Shown here piece after piece: positions 25,482 through 38,200 of a stretch of 64,000 nucleotides of DNA. The DNA comes from Rhytidiadelphus loreus (taxonomy: Eukaryota; Streptophyta; Bryopsida; Hypnales; Hylocomiaceae): positions 69,273,093 to 69,337,092 of the forward strand of contig OX344763.1 of NCBI GenBank assembly GCA_947034895.1, read 5' to 3'. The position numbers and the translations under genes were made by a program. How positions within the stretch are numbered: the stretch's first letter is position 1; each line of letters opens with the position of its first letter. The notes under the pieces were generated by a model that searched no databases, was not told where the DNA came from, and worked only from the letters and a program-made list of their open reading frames with translations.

Positions 25482-25665
25482 ATGAGTTTAGGAATCAATG
25501 CAACTTGCACAAACATGTTTTACCATCTCCTTTAAGTGAATTCTCGTGACATTATATTTTTCTAACAGTCATTAAAGTACAGGGCAAGAACGTTGCCTCA
25601 ATTTTTAGTTTCACGCACAAAATCATTCAAAGTGACCACCCAAACCTGCATATCCTTTTGCATGC
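25482..25665. repeat. Junction monomer ending HOR-D
   Basis: Begins GGAATCAATGC with CATCTCCTTTAAGTG and TCTAACAG like HOR-D members, and ends CCTGCATATCC and GCATTAG like HOR-A member 7. It therefore bridges HOR-D to the HOR-A relic that follows. Confidence 0.82.
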
Positions 25666-26402
25666 ATTAGTTTAGGAATAAATGCAACTTGCACAAACAT
25701 GTTTTACCATCTTCTTTACGTGAATTCTCATGACATTATATTTTTCTGACAGTCATTAACGTACAGGGCAAGAAAGTTGCCCCAATTTTTAGTTTCACGC
25801 ACAAAATCATTCAAAGTGACCACCCAAACGTGCATATTGTTTTGAATGCATGAGTTTAGGAATAAATGCAACTTGCACAAACATGTTTTACCATCTTTTT
25901 TACGTGAATTCTCATGACATTATATTTTTCTGACAGTCATTAACGTACAGGGCAAGAACGTTGCCTCAATTTTTAGTTTCACCCACAAAATCATTCAAAG
26001 TGACCACCCAAACGTGCATATTGTTTTGAATGCATGAGTTTAGGAATAAATGCAACTTGCACAAACATGTTTTACCATCTTTTTTACGTGAATTCTCATG
26101 ACATTATATTTTTCTGACAGTCATTAACGTACAGGGCAAGAAAGTTGCCTCAATTTTTAGTTTCACGCACAAAATCATTCAAAGTGACCACCCAAACGTG
26201 CTTATCGTTTTGAATGCATGAGTTTAGGAATAAATGCAACTTGCACAAACATGTTTTTCCATCTTCTGTACGTGAATTCTCGGGACATTATATTTTGTTG
26301 GACAGTCGTTAACGTACAGGGCAAGAACGTTGCCCCAATTTTTAGTTTCACGCACAAAATTATTCAAAGTGACCACCCACACGTGCATATTGTTTTGAAT
26401 GC
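25666..26402. repeat. HOR-A relic, 4 monomers
   Basis: The GAAAGTTGCCCC member, the two CATCTTTTTTACG members and the CGGGACATT/AAATTATTC member follow in HOR-A order (members 8, 9, 10, 1), about 18 kb from the main HOR-A block. The last one has CCACCCACACG instead of CCACCCAAACG. Confidence 0.88.
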
Positions 26403-28610
26403 ATGAGTTTAGGAATAAATGCAACTTGCACAAACATGTTTTTCCATCTTCTTTACGTGAATTCTCGTGACATTATATTTTTCTGACAGTCATTAAAGTA
26501 CAGGGCAAGAACGTTGCCCCAATTTTTAGTTTCACCCACAAAATCATTCAAAGTGACCACCCAAACGTGCATATTGTTTTGAATGCATGAGTTTAGGAAT
26601 AAATGCAACTTGCACAAACATGTTTTACCATCTTCTTCAGGTGAATTCTCTTGACATTATATTTTTCTGACAGCCATTAACGTACACGGCAAGAACGTTG
26701 CCTCAATTTTTAGTTTCACGCACAAAATCATTCAAAGTGACCACCGAAACGTGCATATTGTTTTGAATGCATGAGTTTAGGAATAAATGCAACTTGCACA
26801 AACATGTTTTAGCATCTTCTTTACGTGAATTCTCGTGACATTATATTTTTCTAACAGTCATTAAAGTACAGGGCAAGAACGTTGCCCCAATTTTTAGTTT
26901 AACCCACAAAATCATTCAAAGTGACCACCCAAACGTGCATATTGTTTTGAATGCTTGAGTTTAGGAATAAATGCAACTTGCACAAACATGTTTTAGCATC
27001 TTCTTTACGTGAATTCTCGTGACATTATATTTTTCTGACAGTCATTAAAGGACAGGGCAAGAACGTTGTCTCAATTTTTAGTTTCATGCACAAAATCATT
27101 CAAAGTGACCACCCAAACGTGCATATTGTTTTGAATGCATGAGTTTAGGAATCAATGCAACTTGCACAAACATGTTTTACCATCTTCTTTACGTGAATTC
27201 TCGTGACATTATATTTTTCTGACGGTCATTAAGGTACAGGGCAAGAACGTTGCCTCAATTTTTACTTTTACGCACAAAATCATTCAAAGTGACCACCCAA
27301 ACGTGCATATTGTTTTGAATGCATGAGTTTAGGAATAAATGCAACTTGCACAAACATGTTTTACCATCTCCTTTAAGTGAATTCTCGTGACATTATATTT
27401 TTCTAACAGTCATTAAAGTACAGGGCAAGAACGTTGCCTCAATTTTTAGTTTCACGCACAAAATCATTCAAAGTGATCACCCAAACCTGCATATCCTTTT
27501 GCATGCAGGACTTTAGGAATCAATGCAACTTGCACAAACATGTTTTACCATCTTCTTTACGTGAATTCTCGTGACATTATATTTTTCTGACGGTCATTAA
27601 GGTACAGGGCAAGAACGTTGCCTCAATTTTTACTTTTACGCACAAAATCATTCAAAGTGACCACCCAAACGTGCATATTGTTTTGAATGCATGAGTTTAG
27701 GAATAAATGCAACTTGCACAAACATGTTTTACCATCTCCTTTAAGTGAATTCTCGTGACATTATATTTTTCTAACAGTCATTAAAGTACAGGGCAAGAAC
27801 GTTGCCCCAATTTTTAGTTTAACCCACAAAATCATTCAAAGTGACCACCCAAACGTGCATATTGTTTTGAATGCTTGAGTTTAGGAATAAATGCAACTTG
27901 CACAAACATGTTTTAGCATCTTCTTTACGTGAATTCTCGTGACATTATATTTTTCTGACAGTCATTAAAGGACAGGGCAAGAACGTTGTCTCAATTTTTA
28001 GTTTCACGCACAAAATCATTCAAAGTGACCACCCAAACGTGCATATTGTTTTGAATGCATGAGTTTAGGAATAAATGCAACTTGCACAAACATGTTTTAC
28101 CATCTTCTTTACGTGAATTCTCGTGACATTATATTTTTCTGACGTTCATTAAGGTACAGGGCAAGAACGTTGCCTCAATTTTTAGTTTTACGCACAAAAT
28201 CATTCAAAGTGACCACCCAAACGTGCATATTGTTTTGAATGCATGAGTTTAGGAATCAATGCAACTTGCACAAACATGTTTTACCATCTTCTTTACGTGA
28301 ATTCTCGTGACATTATATTTTTCTGACGGTCATTAAGGTACAGGGCAAGAACGTTGCCTCAATTTTTAGTTTCACCCACAAAATCATTCAAAGTGACCAC
28401 CCAAACGTGCATATTGTTTTGAATGCATGAGTTTAGGAATCAATGCAACTTGCACAAACATGTTTTACCATCTTCTTTACGTGAATTCTCGTGACATTAT
28501 ATTTTTCTGACGGTCATTAAGGTACAGGGCAAGAACGTTGCCTCAATTTTTAGTTTCACCCACAAAATCATTCAAAGTGACCACCCAAACGTGCATATTG
28601 TTTTGAATGC
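26403..28610. repeat. Twelve-monomer mosaic, all 184-class
   Basis: Exactly 12 x 184 bp, with no GTTGG member. The monomer at 26587 has HOR-A marks (CTCTTGAC, AGCC, ACACGG) inside HOR-D-like neighbours. The GTTTAACCC then GCTTGAG pair occurs twice (26771-26955 and 27691-27875), 920 bp apart. The monomers at 28243 and 28427 look identical and match 19769 and 19953. Confidence 0.85.
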
Positions 28611-31377
28611 ATGAGTTTAGGAATAAATGCAACTTGCACAAACATGTTTTACCATCTTCTTTACGTGAATTCTCGTGACATTATATTTTGTTGGACAGTC
28701 ATTAACGTCCAGGGCAAGAACGTTGCCCCAATTTTTAGTTTCACCCACAAAATCATTGAAAGTGACCACCCAAACATGCATATTGTTTTGAATGCATGAG
28801 TTTAGGAATAAATGCAACTTGCACAAACATGTTTTACCATCTTCTTTACGTGAATTCTCGTGACATTATATTTTTCTGACAGTCATTAACGTACAGGGCA
28901 AGAACGTTGCCTCAATTTTTAGTTTCACCCACAAAATCATTGAAAGTGACCACCCAAACGTGCATATTGTTTTGAATGCATGAGTTTAGGAATAAATGCA
29001 ACTTGCACAAACATGTTTTACCATCTTCTTTACGTGAATTCTCATGACATTATATTTTTCTGACAGTCATTAACGTACAGGGCAAGAACGTTGCCTCAAT
29101 TTTTAGTTTCACGCACAAAATCATTCAAAGTGACCACCCAAACGTGCATATTGTTTTGAATGCATGAGTTTAGGAATCAATGCAACTTGCACAAACATGT
29201 TTTACCATCTTCTTTACGTGAATTCTCGTGACATTATATTTTGTTGGACAGTCATTAACGTACAGGGCAAGAACGTTGCCTCAATTTTTAGTTTCACGCA
29301 CAAAATCATTCAAAGTGACCACCCAAACGTGCATATTGATTTGAATGCATGAGTTTAGGAATAAATGCAACTTGCACAAACATGTTTTTCCATCTTCTGT
29401 ACGTGAATTCTCGTGACATTATATTTTGTTGGACAGTCGTTAACGTACAAGGCAAGAACGTTGCCCCAATTTTTAGTTTCACGCACAAAATCATTCAAAG
29501 TGACCACCCAAACGTGCATATTGTTTTGAATGCATGAGTTTAGGAATAAATGCAACTTGCACAAACATGTTTTACCATCTTCTTTACGTGAATTCTTGTG
29601 ACATTGTATTTTGTTGGACAGTCATTAACGTACAGGGCAAGAACGTTGCCTCAATTTTTAGTTTCACGCACAAAATCATTCAAAGTGATCACCCAAACCT
29701 GCATATCCTTTTGCATGCAGGACTTTAGGAATAAATGCAACTTGCACAAACATGTTTTACCATCTTCTTTACGTGAATTCTTGTGACATTGTATTTTGTT
29801 GGACAGTCATTAACGTACAGGGCAAGAACGTTGCCTCAATTTTTAGTTTCACGCACAAAATCATTCAAAGTGATCACCCAAACCTGCATATCCTTTTGCA
29901 TGCAGGACTTTAGGAATAAATGCAACTTGCACAAACATGTTTTAGCATCTCCTTTACGTGAATTCTCGTGACATTATATTTTTCTGACAGTCATTAAAGG
30001 ACAGGGCAAGAACGTTGTCTCAATTTTTAGTTTCACGCACAAAATCACTCAAAGTGACCACCCAAACGTGCATATTGTTTTGAATGCATGAGTTTAGGAA
30101 TAAATGCAACTTGCACAAACATGTTTTACCATCTTCTTTACGTGAATTCTCGTGACATTATATTTTTCTGACGGTCATTAACGTACAGGGCAAGAACGTT
30201 GCCTCAATTTTTAGTTTCACGCACAAAATCATTCAAAGTGACCACCCAAACGTGCATATTGTTTTGAATGCATGAGTTTAGGAATCAATGCAACTTGCAC
30301 AAACATGTTTTACCATCTCCTTTAAGTGAATTCTCGTGACATTATATTTTTCTAACAGTCATTAAAGTACAGGGCAAGAACGTTGCCTCAATTTTTAGTT
30401 TCACGCACAAAATCATTCAAAGTGACCACCCAAACCTGCATATCCTTTTGCATGCAGGACTTTAGGAATAAATGCAACTTGCACAAACATGTTTTACCAT
30501 CTTCTTTACGTGAATTCTCGTGACATTATATTTTGTTGGACAGTCATTAACGTCCAGGGCAAGAACGTTGCCCCAATTTTTAGTTTCACCCACAAAATCA
30601 TTGAAAGTGACCACCCAAACGTGCATATTGTTTTGAATGCATGAGTTTAGGAATAAATGCAACTTGCACAAACATGTTTTACCATCTTCTTTACGTGAAT
30701 TCTTGTGACATTGTATTTTGTTGGACAGTCATTAACGTACAGGGCAAGAACGTTGCCTCAATTTTTAGTTTCACGCACAAAATCATTCAAAGTGATCACC
30801 CAAACCTGCATATCCTTTTGCATGCAGGACTTTAGGAATAAATGCAACTTGCACAAACATGTTTTAGCATCTCCTTTACGTGAATTCTCGTGACATTATA
30901 TTTTTCTGACAGTCATTAAAGGACAGGGCAAGAACGTTGTCTCAATTTCTAGTTTCACGCACAAAATCATTCAAAGTGACCACCCAAACGTGCATATTGT
31001 TTTGAATGCATGAGTTTAGGAATAAATGCAACTTGCACAAACATGTTTTACCATCTTCTTTACGTGAATTCTCGTGACATTATATTTTTCTGACGGTCAT
31101 TAAGGTACAGGGCAAGAACGTTGCCTCAATTTTTAGTTTTACGCACAAAATCATTCAAAGTGACCACCCAAACGTGCATATTGTTTTGAATGCATGAGTT
31201 TAGGAATCAATGCAACTTGCACAAACATGTTTTACCATCTTCTTTACGTGAATTCTCGTGACATTATATTTTTCTGACGGTCATTAAGGTACAGGGCAAG
31301 AACGTTGCCTCAATTTTTAGTTTCACCCACAAAATCATTCAAAGTGACCACCCAAACGTGCATATTGTTTTGAATGC
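28611..31377. repeat. HOR-E unit, copy 1 (15 monomers, 2767 bp)
   Basis: Fifteen monomers, seven of them 185-class (28611, 29164, 29349, 29534, 29719, 30456, 30641). The unit combines the AACGTCC/CATTGAAAG trio, the HOR-B style run through the TGATCA doublet, and a second shorter run at 30456-31377 with a single TGATCA monomer. The AACGTCC monomer therefore occurs twice per unit. Confidence 0.92.
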
Positions 31378-34145
31378 ATGAGTTTAGGAATAAATGCAAC
31401 TTGCACAAACATGTTTTACCATCTTCTTTACGTGAATTCTCGTGACATTATATTTTGTTGGACAGTCATTAACGTCCAGGGCAAGAACGTTGCCCCAATT
31501 TTTAGTTTCACCCACAAAATCATTGAAAGTGACCACCCAAACATGCATATTGTTTTGAATGCATGAGTTTAGGAATAAATGCAACTTGCACAAACATGTT
31601 TTACCATCTTCTTTACGTGAATTCTCGTGACATTATATTTTTCTGACAGTCATTAACGTACAGGGCAAGAACGTTGCCTCAATTTTTAGTTTCACGCACA
31701 AAATCATTCAAAGTGACCACCCAAACGTGCATATTGTTTTGAATGCATGAGTTTAGGAATAAATGCAACTTGCACAAACATGTTTTACCATCTTCTTTAC
31801 GTGAATTCTCATGACATTATATTTTTCTGACAGTCATTAACGTACAGGGCAAGAACGTTGCCTCAATTTTTAGTTTCACGCACAAAATCATTCAAAGTGA
31901 CCACCCAAACGTGCATATTGTTTTGAATGCATGAGTTTAGGAATCAATGCAACTTGCACAAACATGTTTTACCATCTTCTTTACGTGAATTCTCGTGACA
32001 TTATATTTTGTTGGACAGTCATTAACGTACAGGGCAAGAACGTTGCCTCAATTTTTAGTTTCACGCACAAAATCATTCAAAGTGACCACCCAAACGTGCA
32101 TATTGATTTGAATGCATGAGTTTAGGAATAAATGCAACTTGCACAAACATGTTTTTCCATCTTCTGTACGTGAATTCTCGTGACATTATATTTTGTTGGA
32201 CAGTCGTTAACGTACAAGGCAAGAACGTTGCCCCAATTTTTAGTTTCACGCACAAAATCATTCAAAGTGACCACCCAAACGTGCATATTGTTTTGAATGC
32301 ATGAGTTTAGGAATAAATGCAACTTGCACAAACATGTTTTACCATCTTCTTTACGTGAATTCTTGTGACATTGTATTTTGTTGGACAGTCATTAACGTAC
32401 AGGGCAAGAACGTTGCCTCAATTTTTAGTTTCACGCACAAAATCATTCAAAGTGATCACCCAAACCTGCATATCCTTTTGCATGCAGGACTTTAGGAATA
32501 AATGCAACTTGCACAAACATGTTTTACCATCTTCTTTACGTGAATTCTTGTGACATTGTATTTTGTTGGACAGTCATTAACGTACAGGGCAAGAACGTTG
32601 CCTCAATTTTTAGTTTCACGCACAAAATCATTCAAAGTGATCACCCAAACCTGCATATCCTTTTGCATGCAGGACTTTAGGAATAAATGCAACTTGCACA
32701 AACATGTTTTAGCATCTCCTTTACGTGAATTCTCGTGACATTATATTTTTCTGACAGTCATTAAAGGACAGGGCAAGAACGTTGTCTCAATTTTTAGTTT
32801 CACGCACAAAATCACTCAAAGTGACCACCCAAACGTGCATATTGTTTTGAATGCATGAGTTTAGGAATAAATGCAACTTGCACAAACATGTTTTACCATC
32901 TTCTTTACGTGAATTCTCGTGACATTATATTTTGTTGGACAGTCATTAACGTACAGGGCAAGAACGTTGCCTCAATTTTTAGTTTCACGCACAAAATCAT
33001 TCAAAGTGACCACCCAAACGTGCATATTGATTTGAATGCATGAGTTTAGGAATCAATGCAACTTGCACAAACATGTTTTACCATCTCCTTTAAGTGAATT
33101 CTCGTGACATTATATTTTTCTAACAGTCATTAAAGTACAGGGCAAGAACGTTGCCTCAATTTTTAGTTTCACGCACAAAATCATTCAAAGTGACCACCCA
33201 AACCTGCATATCCTTTTGCATGCAGGACTTTAGGAATAAATGCAACTTGCACAAACATGTTTTACCATCTTCTTTACGTGAATTCTCGTGACATTATATT
33301 TTGTTGGACAGTCATTAACGTCCAGGGCAAGAACGTTGCCCCAATTTTTAGTTTCACCCACAAAATCATTGAAAGTGACCACCCAAACGTGCATATTGTT
33401 TTGAATGCATGAGTTTAGGAATAAATGCAACTTGCACAAACATGTTTTACCATCTTCTTTACGTGAATTCTTGTGACATTGTATTTTGTTGGACAGTCAT
33501 TAACGTACAGGGCAAGAACGTTGCCTCAATTTTTAGTTTCACGCACAAAATCATTCAAAGTGATCACCCAAACCTGCATATCCTTTTGCATGCAGGACTT
33601 TAGGAATAAATGCAACTTGCACAAACATGTTTTAGCATCTCCTTTACGTGAATTCTCGTGACATTATATTTTTCTGACAGTCATTAAAGGACAGGGCAAG
33701 AACGTTGTCTCAATTTCTAGTTTCACGCACAAAATCATTCAAAGTGACCACCCAAACGTGCATATTGTTTTGAATGCATGAGTTTAGGAATAAATGCAAC
33801 TTGCACAAACATGTTTTACCATCTTCTTTACGTGAATTCTCGTGACATTATATTTTTCTGACGGTCATTAAGGTACAGGGCAAGAACGTTGCCTCAATTT
33901 TTAGTTTTACGCACAAAATCATTCAAAGTGACCACCCAAACGTGCATATTGTTTTGAATGCATGAGTTTAGGAATCAATGCAACTTGCACAAACATGTTT
34001 TACCATCTTCTTTACGTGAATTCTCGTGACATTATATTTTTCTGACGGTCATTAAGGTACAGGGCAAGAACGTTGCCTCAATTTTTAGTTTCACCCACAA
34101 AATCATTCAAAGTGACCACCCAAACGTGCATATTGTTTTGAATGC
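31378..34145. repeat. HOR-E unit, copy 2 (15 monomers, 2768 bp)
   Basis: Repeats copy 1. It is one base longer because the ninth monomer (32855) is a GTTGG type, where copy 1 has a CTGACGG type (30088). It also has CACGCAC/CATTCAAAG in the second monomer where copy 1 has CACCCAC/CATTGAAAG. Confidence 0.92.
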
Positions 34146-35437
34146 ATGAGTTTAGGAATAAATGCAACTTGCACAAACATGTTTTACCATCTTCTTTACG
34201 TGAATTCTCGTGACATTATATTTTGTTGGACAGTCATTAACGTCCAGGGCAAGAACGTTGCCCCAATTTTTAGTTTCACCCACAAAATCATTGAAAGTGA
34301 CCACCCAAACATGCATATTGTTTTGAATGCATGAGTTTAGGAATAAATGCAATTTGCACAAACATGTTTTACCATCTTCTTTACGTGAATTCTCGTGACA
34401 TTATATTTTTCTGACAGTCATTAACGTACAGGGCAAGAACGTTGCCTCAATTTTTAGTTTCACCCACAAAATCATTGAAAGTGACCACCCAAACGTGCAT
34501 ATTGTTTTGAATGCATGAGTTTAGGAATAAATGCAACTTGCACAAACATGTTTTACCATCTTCTTTACGTGAATTCTCATGACATTATATTTTTCTGACA
34601 GTCATTAACGTACAGGGCAAGAACGTTGCCTCAATTTTTAGTTTCACGCACAAAATCATTCAAAGTGACCACCCAAACGTGCATATTGTTTTGAATGCAT
34701 GAGTTTAGGAATCAATGCAACTTGCACAAACATGTTTTACCATCTTCTTTACGTGAATTCTCGTGACATTATATTTTGTTGGACAGTCATTAACGTACAG
34801 GGCAAGAACGTTGCCTCAATTTTTAGTTTCACGCACAAAATCATTCAAAGTGACCACCCAAACGTGCATATTGATTTGAATGCATGAGTTTAGGAATAAA
34901 TGCAACTTGCACAAACATGTTTTTCCATCTTCTTTACGTGAATTCTCGTGACATTATATTTTTCTGACAGTCATTAAAGTACAGGGCAAGAACGTTGCCC
35001 CAATTTTTAGTTTCACGCACAAAATCATTCAAAGTGACCACCCAAACGTGCATATTGTTTTGAATGCATGAGTTTAGGAATAAATGCAACTTGCACAAAC
35101 ATGTTTTACCATCTTCTTTACGTGAATTCTTGTGACATTGTATTTTGTTGGACAGTCATTAACGTACAGGGCAAGAACGTTGCCTCAATTTTTAGTTTCA
35201 CGCACAAAATCATTCAAAGTGATCACCCAAACCTGCATATCCTTTTGCATGCAGGACTTTAGGAATAAATGCAACTTGCACAAACATGTTTTACCATCTT
35301 CTTTACGTGAATTCTTGTGACATTGTATTTTGTTGGACAGTCATTAACGTACAGGGCAAGAACGTTGCCTCAATTTTTAGTTTCACGCACAAAATCATTC
35401 AAAGTGATCACCCAAACCTGCATATCCTTTTGCATGC
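34146..35437. repeat. HOR-E unit, partial third copy (7 monomers)
   Basis: Follows HOR-E order for the first seven monomers. The fifth (34884) is a TCTGACAG/AAAGTAC type where the other copies have a GTTGG/ACAAGGC type. The second has CAATTTGCAC. The 3' half of the seventh ends GCATGAG rather than GCAGGAC. Confidence 0.88.
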
Positions 35438-36358
35438 ATGAGTTTAGGAATAAATGCAACTTGCACAAACATGTTTTAGCATCTTCTTTACGTGAATTCT
35501 CGTGACATTATATTTTTCTGACAGTCATTAAAGGACAGGGCAAGAACGTTGTCTCAATTTTTAGTTTCACGCACAAAATCACTCAAAGTGACCACCCAAA
35601 CCTGCATATCCTTTTGCATGCAGGACTTTAGGAATAAATGCAACTTGCACAAACATGTTTTACCATCTTCTTTACGTGAATTCTCGTGACATTATATTTT
35701 TCTGACGGTCATTAACGTACAGGGCAAGAACGTTGCCTCAATTTTTAGTTTCACGCACAAAATCATTCAAAGTGACCACCCAAACGTGCATATTGTTTTG
35801 AATGCATGAGTTTAGGAATAAATGCAACTTGCACAAACATGTTTTAGCATCTTCCTTACGTGAATTCTCGTGACATTATATTTTCATGACAGTCATTAAC
35901 GTACAGGGCAAGAACGTTGCCCCAATTTTTAGTTTCACGCACAAAATCATTCAAAGTGACCACCCAAACGTGCATATCCTTTTGCATGCATGAGTTTAGG
36001 AATCAATGCAACTTGCACAAACATGTTTTACCATCTTCTTTACGTGAATTCTCATGACATTATATTTTTCTGACAGTCATTAACGTACAGGGCAAGAACG
36101 TTGCCTGAATTTTTAGTTTCACGCACAAAATCATTCAAAGTGACCACCCAAACGTGCATATTGTTTTGAATGCATGAGTTTAGGAATCAATGCAACTTGC
36201 ACAAACATGTTTTACCATCTTCTTTACGTGAATTCTCGTGACATTATATTTTGTTGGACAGTCATTAACGTACAGGGCAAGAACGTTGCCTCAATTTTTA
36301 GTTTCACGCACAAAATCATTCAAAGTGACCACCCAAACGTGCATATCCTTTTGCATGC
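35438..36358. repeat. HOR-B relic, 5 monomers
   Basis: The AAAGGACAGGG, CTGACGG, TTTTC(A)TGAC, GGAATCAATGC/CATGACATT and GTTGG/GTCATT members come in HOR-B order. Private changes are TTTTCATGAC near 35883 and GCCTGAATTT near 36105. Confidence 0.83.
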
Positions 36359-37280
36359 ATGAGTTTAGGAATAAATGCAACTTGCACAAACATGTTTTTC
36401 CATCTTCTGTACGTGAATTCTCGGGACATTATATTTTGTTGGACAGTCGTTAACGTACAGGGCAAGAACGTTGCCTCAATTTTTAGTTTCACCCACAAAA
36501 TCATTGAAAGTGACCACCCAAACGTGCATATTGTTTTGAATGCATGAGTTTAGGAATAAATGCAACTTGCACAAACATGTTTTACCATCTTTTTTACGTG
36601 AATTCTCATGACATTATATTTTTCTGACAGTCATTAACGTACAGGGCAAGAACGTTGCCTCAATTTTTAGTTTCACGCACAAAATCATTCAAAGTGACCA
36701 CCCAAACGTGCTTATCGTTTTGAATGCATGAGTTTAGGAATAAATGCAACTTGCACAAACATGTTTTTCCATCTTCTGTACGTGAATTCTCGTGACATTA
36801 TATTTTGTTGGACAGTCGTTAACGTACAGGGCAAGAACGTTCCCCCAATTTTTAGTTTCACGCACAAAATCATTCAAAGTGATCACCCAAACCTGCATAT
36901 CCTTTTGCATGCATGAGTTTAGGAATAAATGCAACTTGCACAAACATGTTTTAGAATCTTCTTTAGGTGAATTCTCTTGACATTATATTTTTCTGACAGC
37001 CATTAACGTACACGGCAAGAACGTTGCCTCAATTTTTAGTTTCACCCACAAAGTCATTCAAAGTGACCACCCAAACGTGCATATTGCTTTGAATCCATGA
37101 GTTTAGGAATAAATGCAACTTGCACAAACATGTTTTAGCATCTTCCTTACGTGAATTCTCGTGACATTATATTTTCCTGACAGTCATTAACGTACAGGGC
37201 AAGAACGTTGCCCCAATTTTTAGTTTCACCCACAAAATCATTCAAAGTGACCACCCAAACCTGCAAATCCTTTTGCATGC
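36359..37280. repeat. HOR-A relic, 5 monomers (rightmost)
   Basis: Contains the last CATCTTTTTTACG/CTTATCG pair member (36544), the last TCTGTACG monomer (36728, with GTTCCCCC), the last TTAGAATC/AGCC/ACACGG monomer (36913) and a TTCCTGAC monomer (37097). Extra point changes such as AAAGTCATTC and TTGCTTTGAATCC suggest more age than the main HOR-A copies. Confidence 0.83.
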
Positions 37281-38200
37281 ATGAGTTTAGGAATAAATGC
37301 AACTTGCACAAACATGTTTTACCATCTTCTTTACGTGAATTCTCATGACATTATATTTTTCTGACAGTCATTAACGTACAGGGCAAGAACGTTGCCTCAA
37401 TTTTTAGTTTCACGCACAAAATCATTCAAAGTGACCACCCAAACCTGCATATCCTTTTGCATGCAGGACTTTAGGAATAAATGCAACTTGCACAAACATG
37501 TTTTACCATCTTCTTTACGTGAATTCTCGTGACATTATATTTTTCTGACAGTCATTAAAGTACAGGGCAAGAACGTTGCCCCAATTTTTAGTTTCACCCA
37601 CAAAATCATTCAAAGTGACCACCCAAACGTGCATATTGTTTTGAATGCATGAGTTTAGGAATGAATGCAACTTGCACAAACATGTTTTACCATCTTCTTT
37701 ACTTCAATTCTCGTGACATTATATTTTTCTACCAGTCATTAAAATACAGGCCAAGAACGTTGCCTCAATTTTTAGTTTCACGCACAAAATCATTCAAAGT
37801 GACCACCCAAACGTGCATATTGTTTTGAATGCATGAGTTTAGGAATAAATGCAACTTGCACAAACATGTTTTACCATCTTTTTTACGTGAATTCTCATGA
37901 CATTATATTTTTCTGACAGTCATTAACGAACAAGGCAAGAACGTTGCCTCAATTTTTAGTTTCACCCACAAAATCATTCAAAGTGACCACCCAAACGTGC
38001 ATATTGTTTTGAATGCATGAGTTTAGGAATAAATGCAACTTGCACAAACATGTTTTAGCATCTTCTTTAAGTGAATTCTCGTGACATTATATTTTTCTTA
38101 CAGTTATTAAAGTACAGGGCAAGAACGTTGCCCCAATTTTTAGTTTCACGCACAAAATCATTCAAAGTGACCACCCAAACGTGCATATTGTTTTGAATGC
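37281..38200. repeat. Diverged boundary monomers (5)
   Basis: These carry more private substitutions than any other stretch, for example ACTTCAATTC, TCTACCAG, TTAAAATACAGGCC (37649), ACGAACAAGG (37833) and TCTTACAGTTATT (38017). They lie between the left and right sequence types. All five are 184 bp. Confidence 0.85.
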
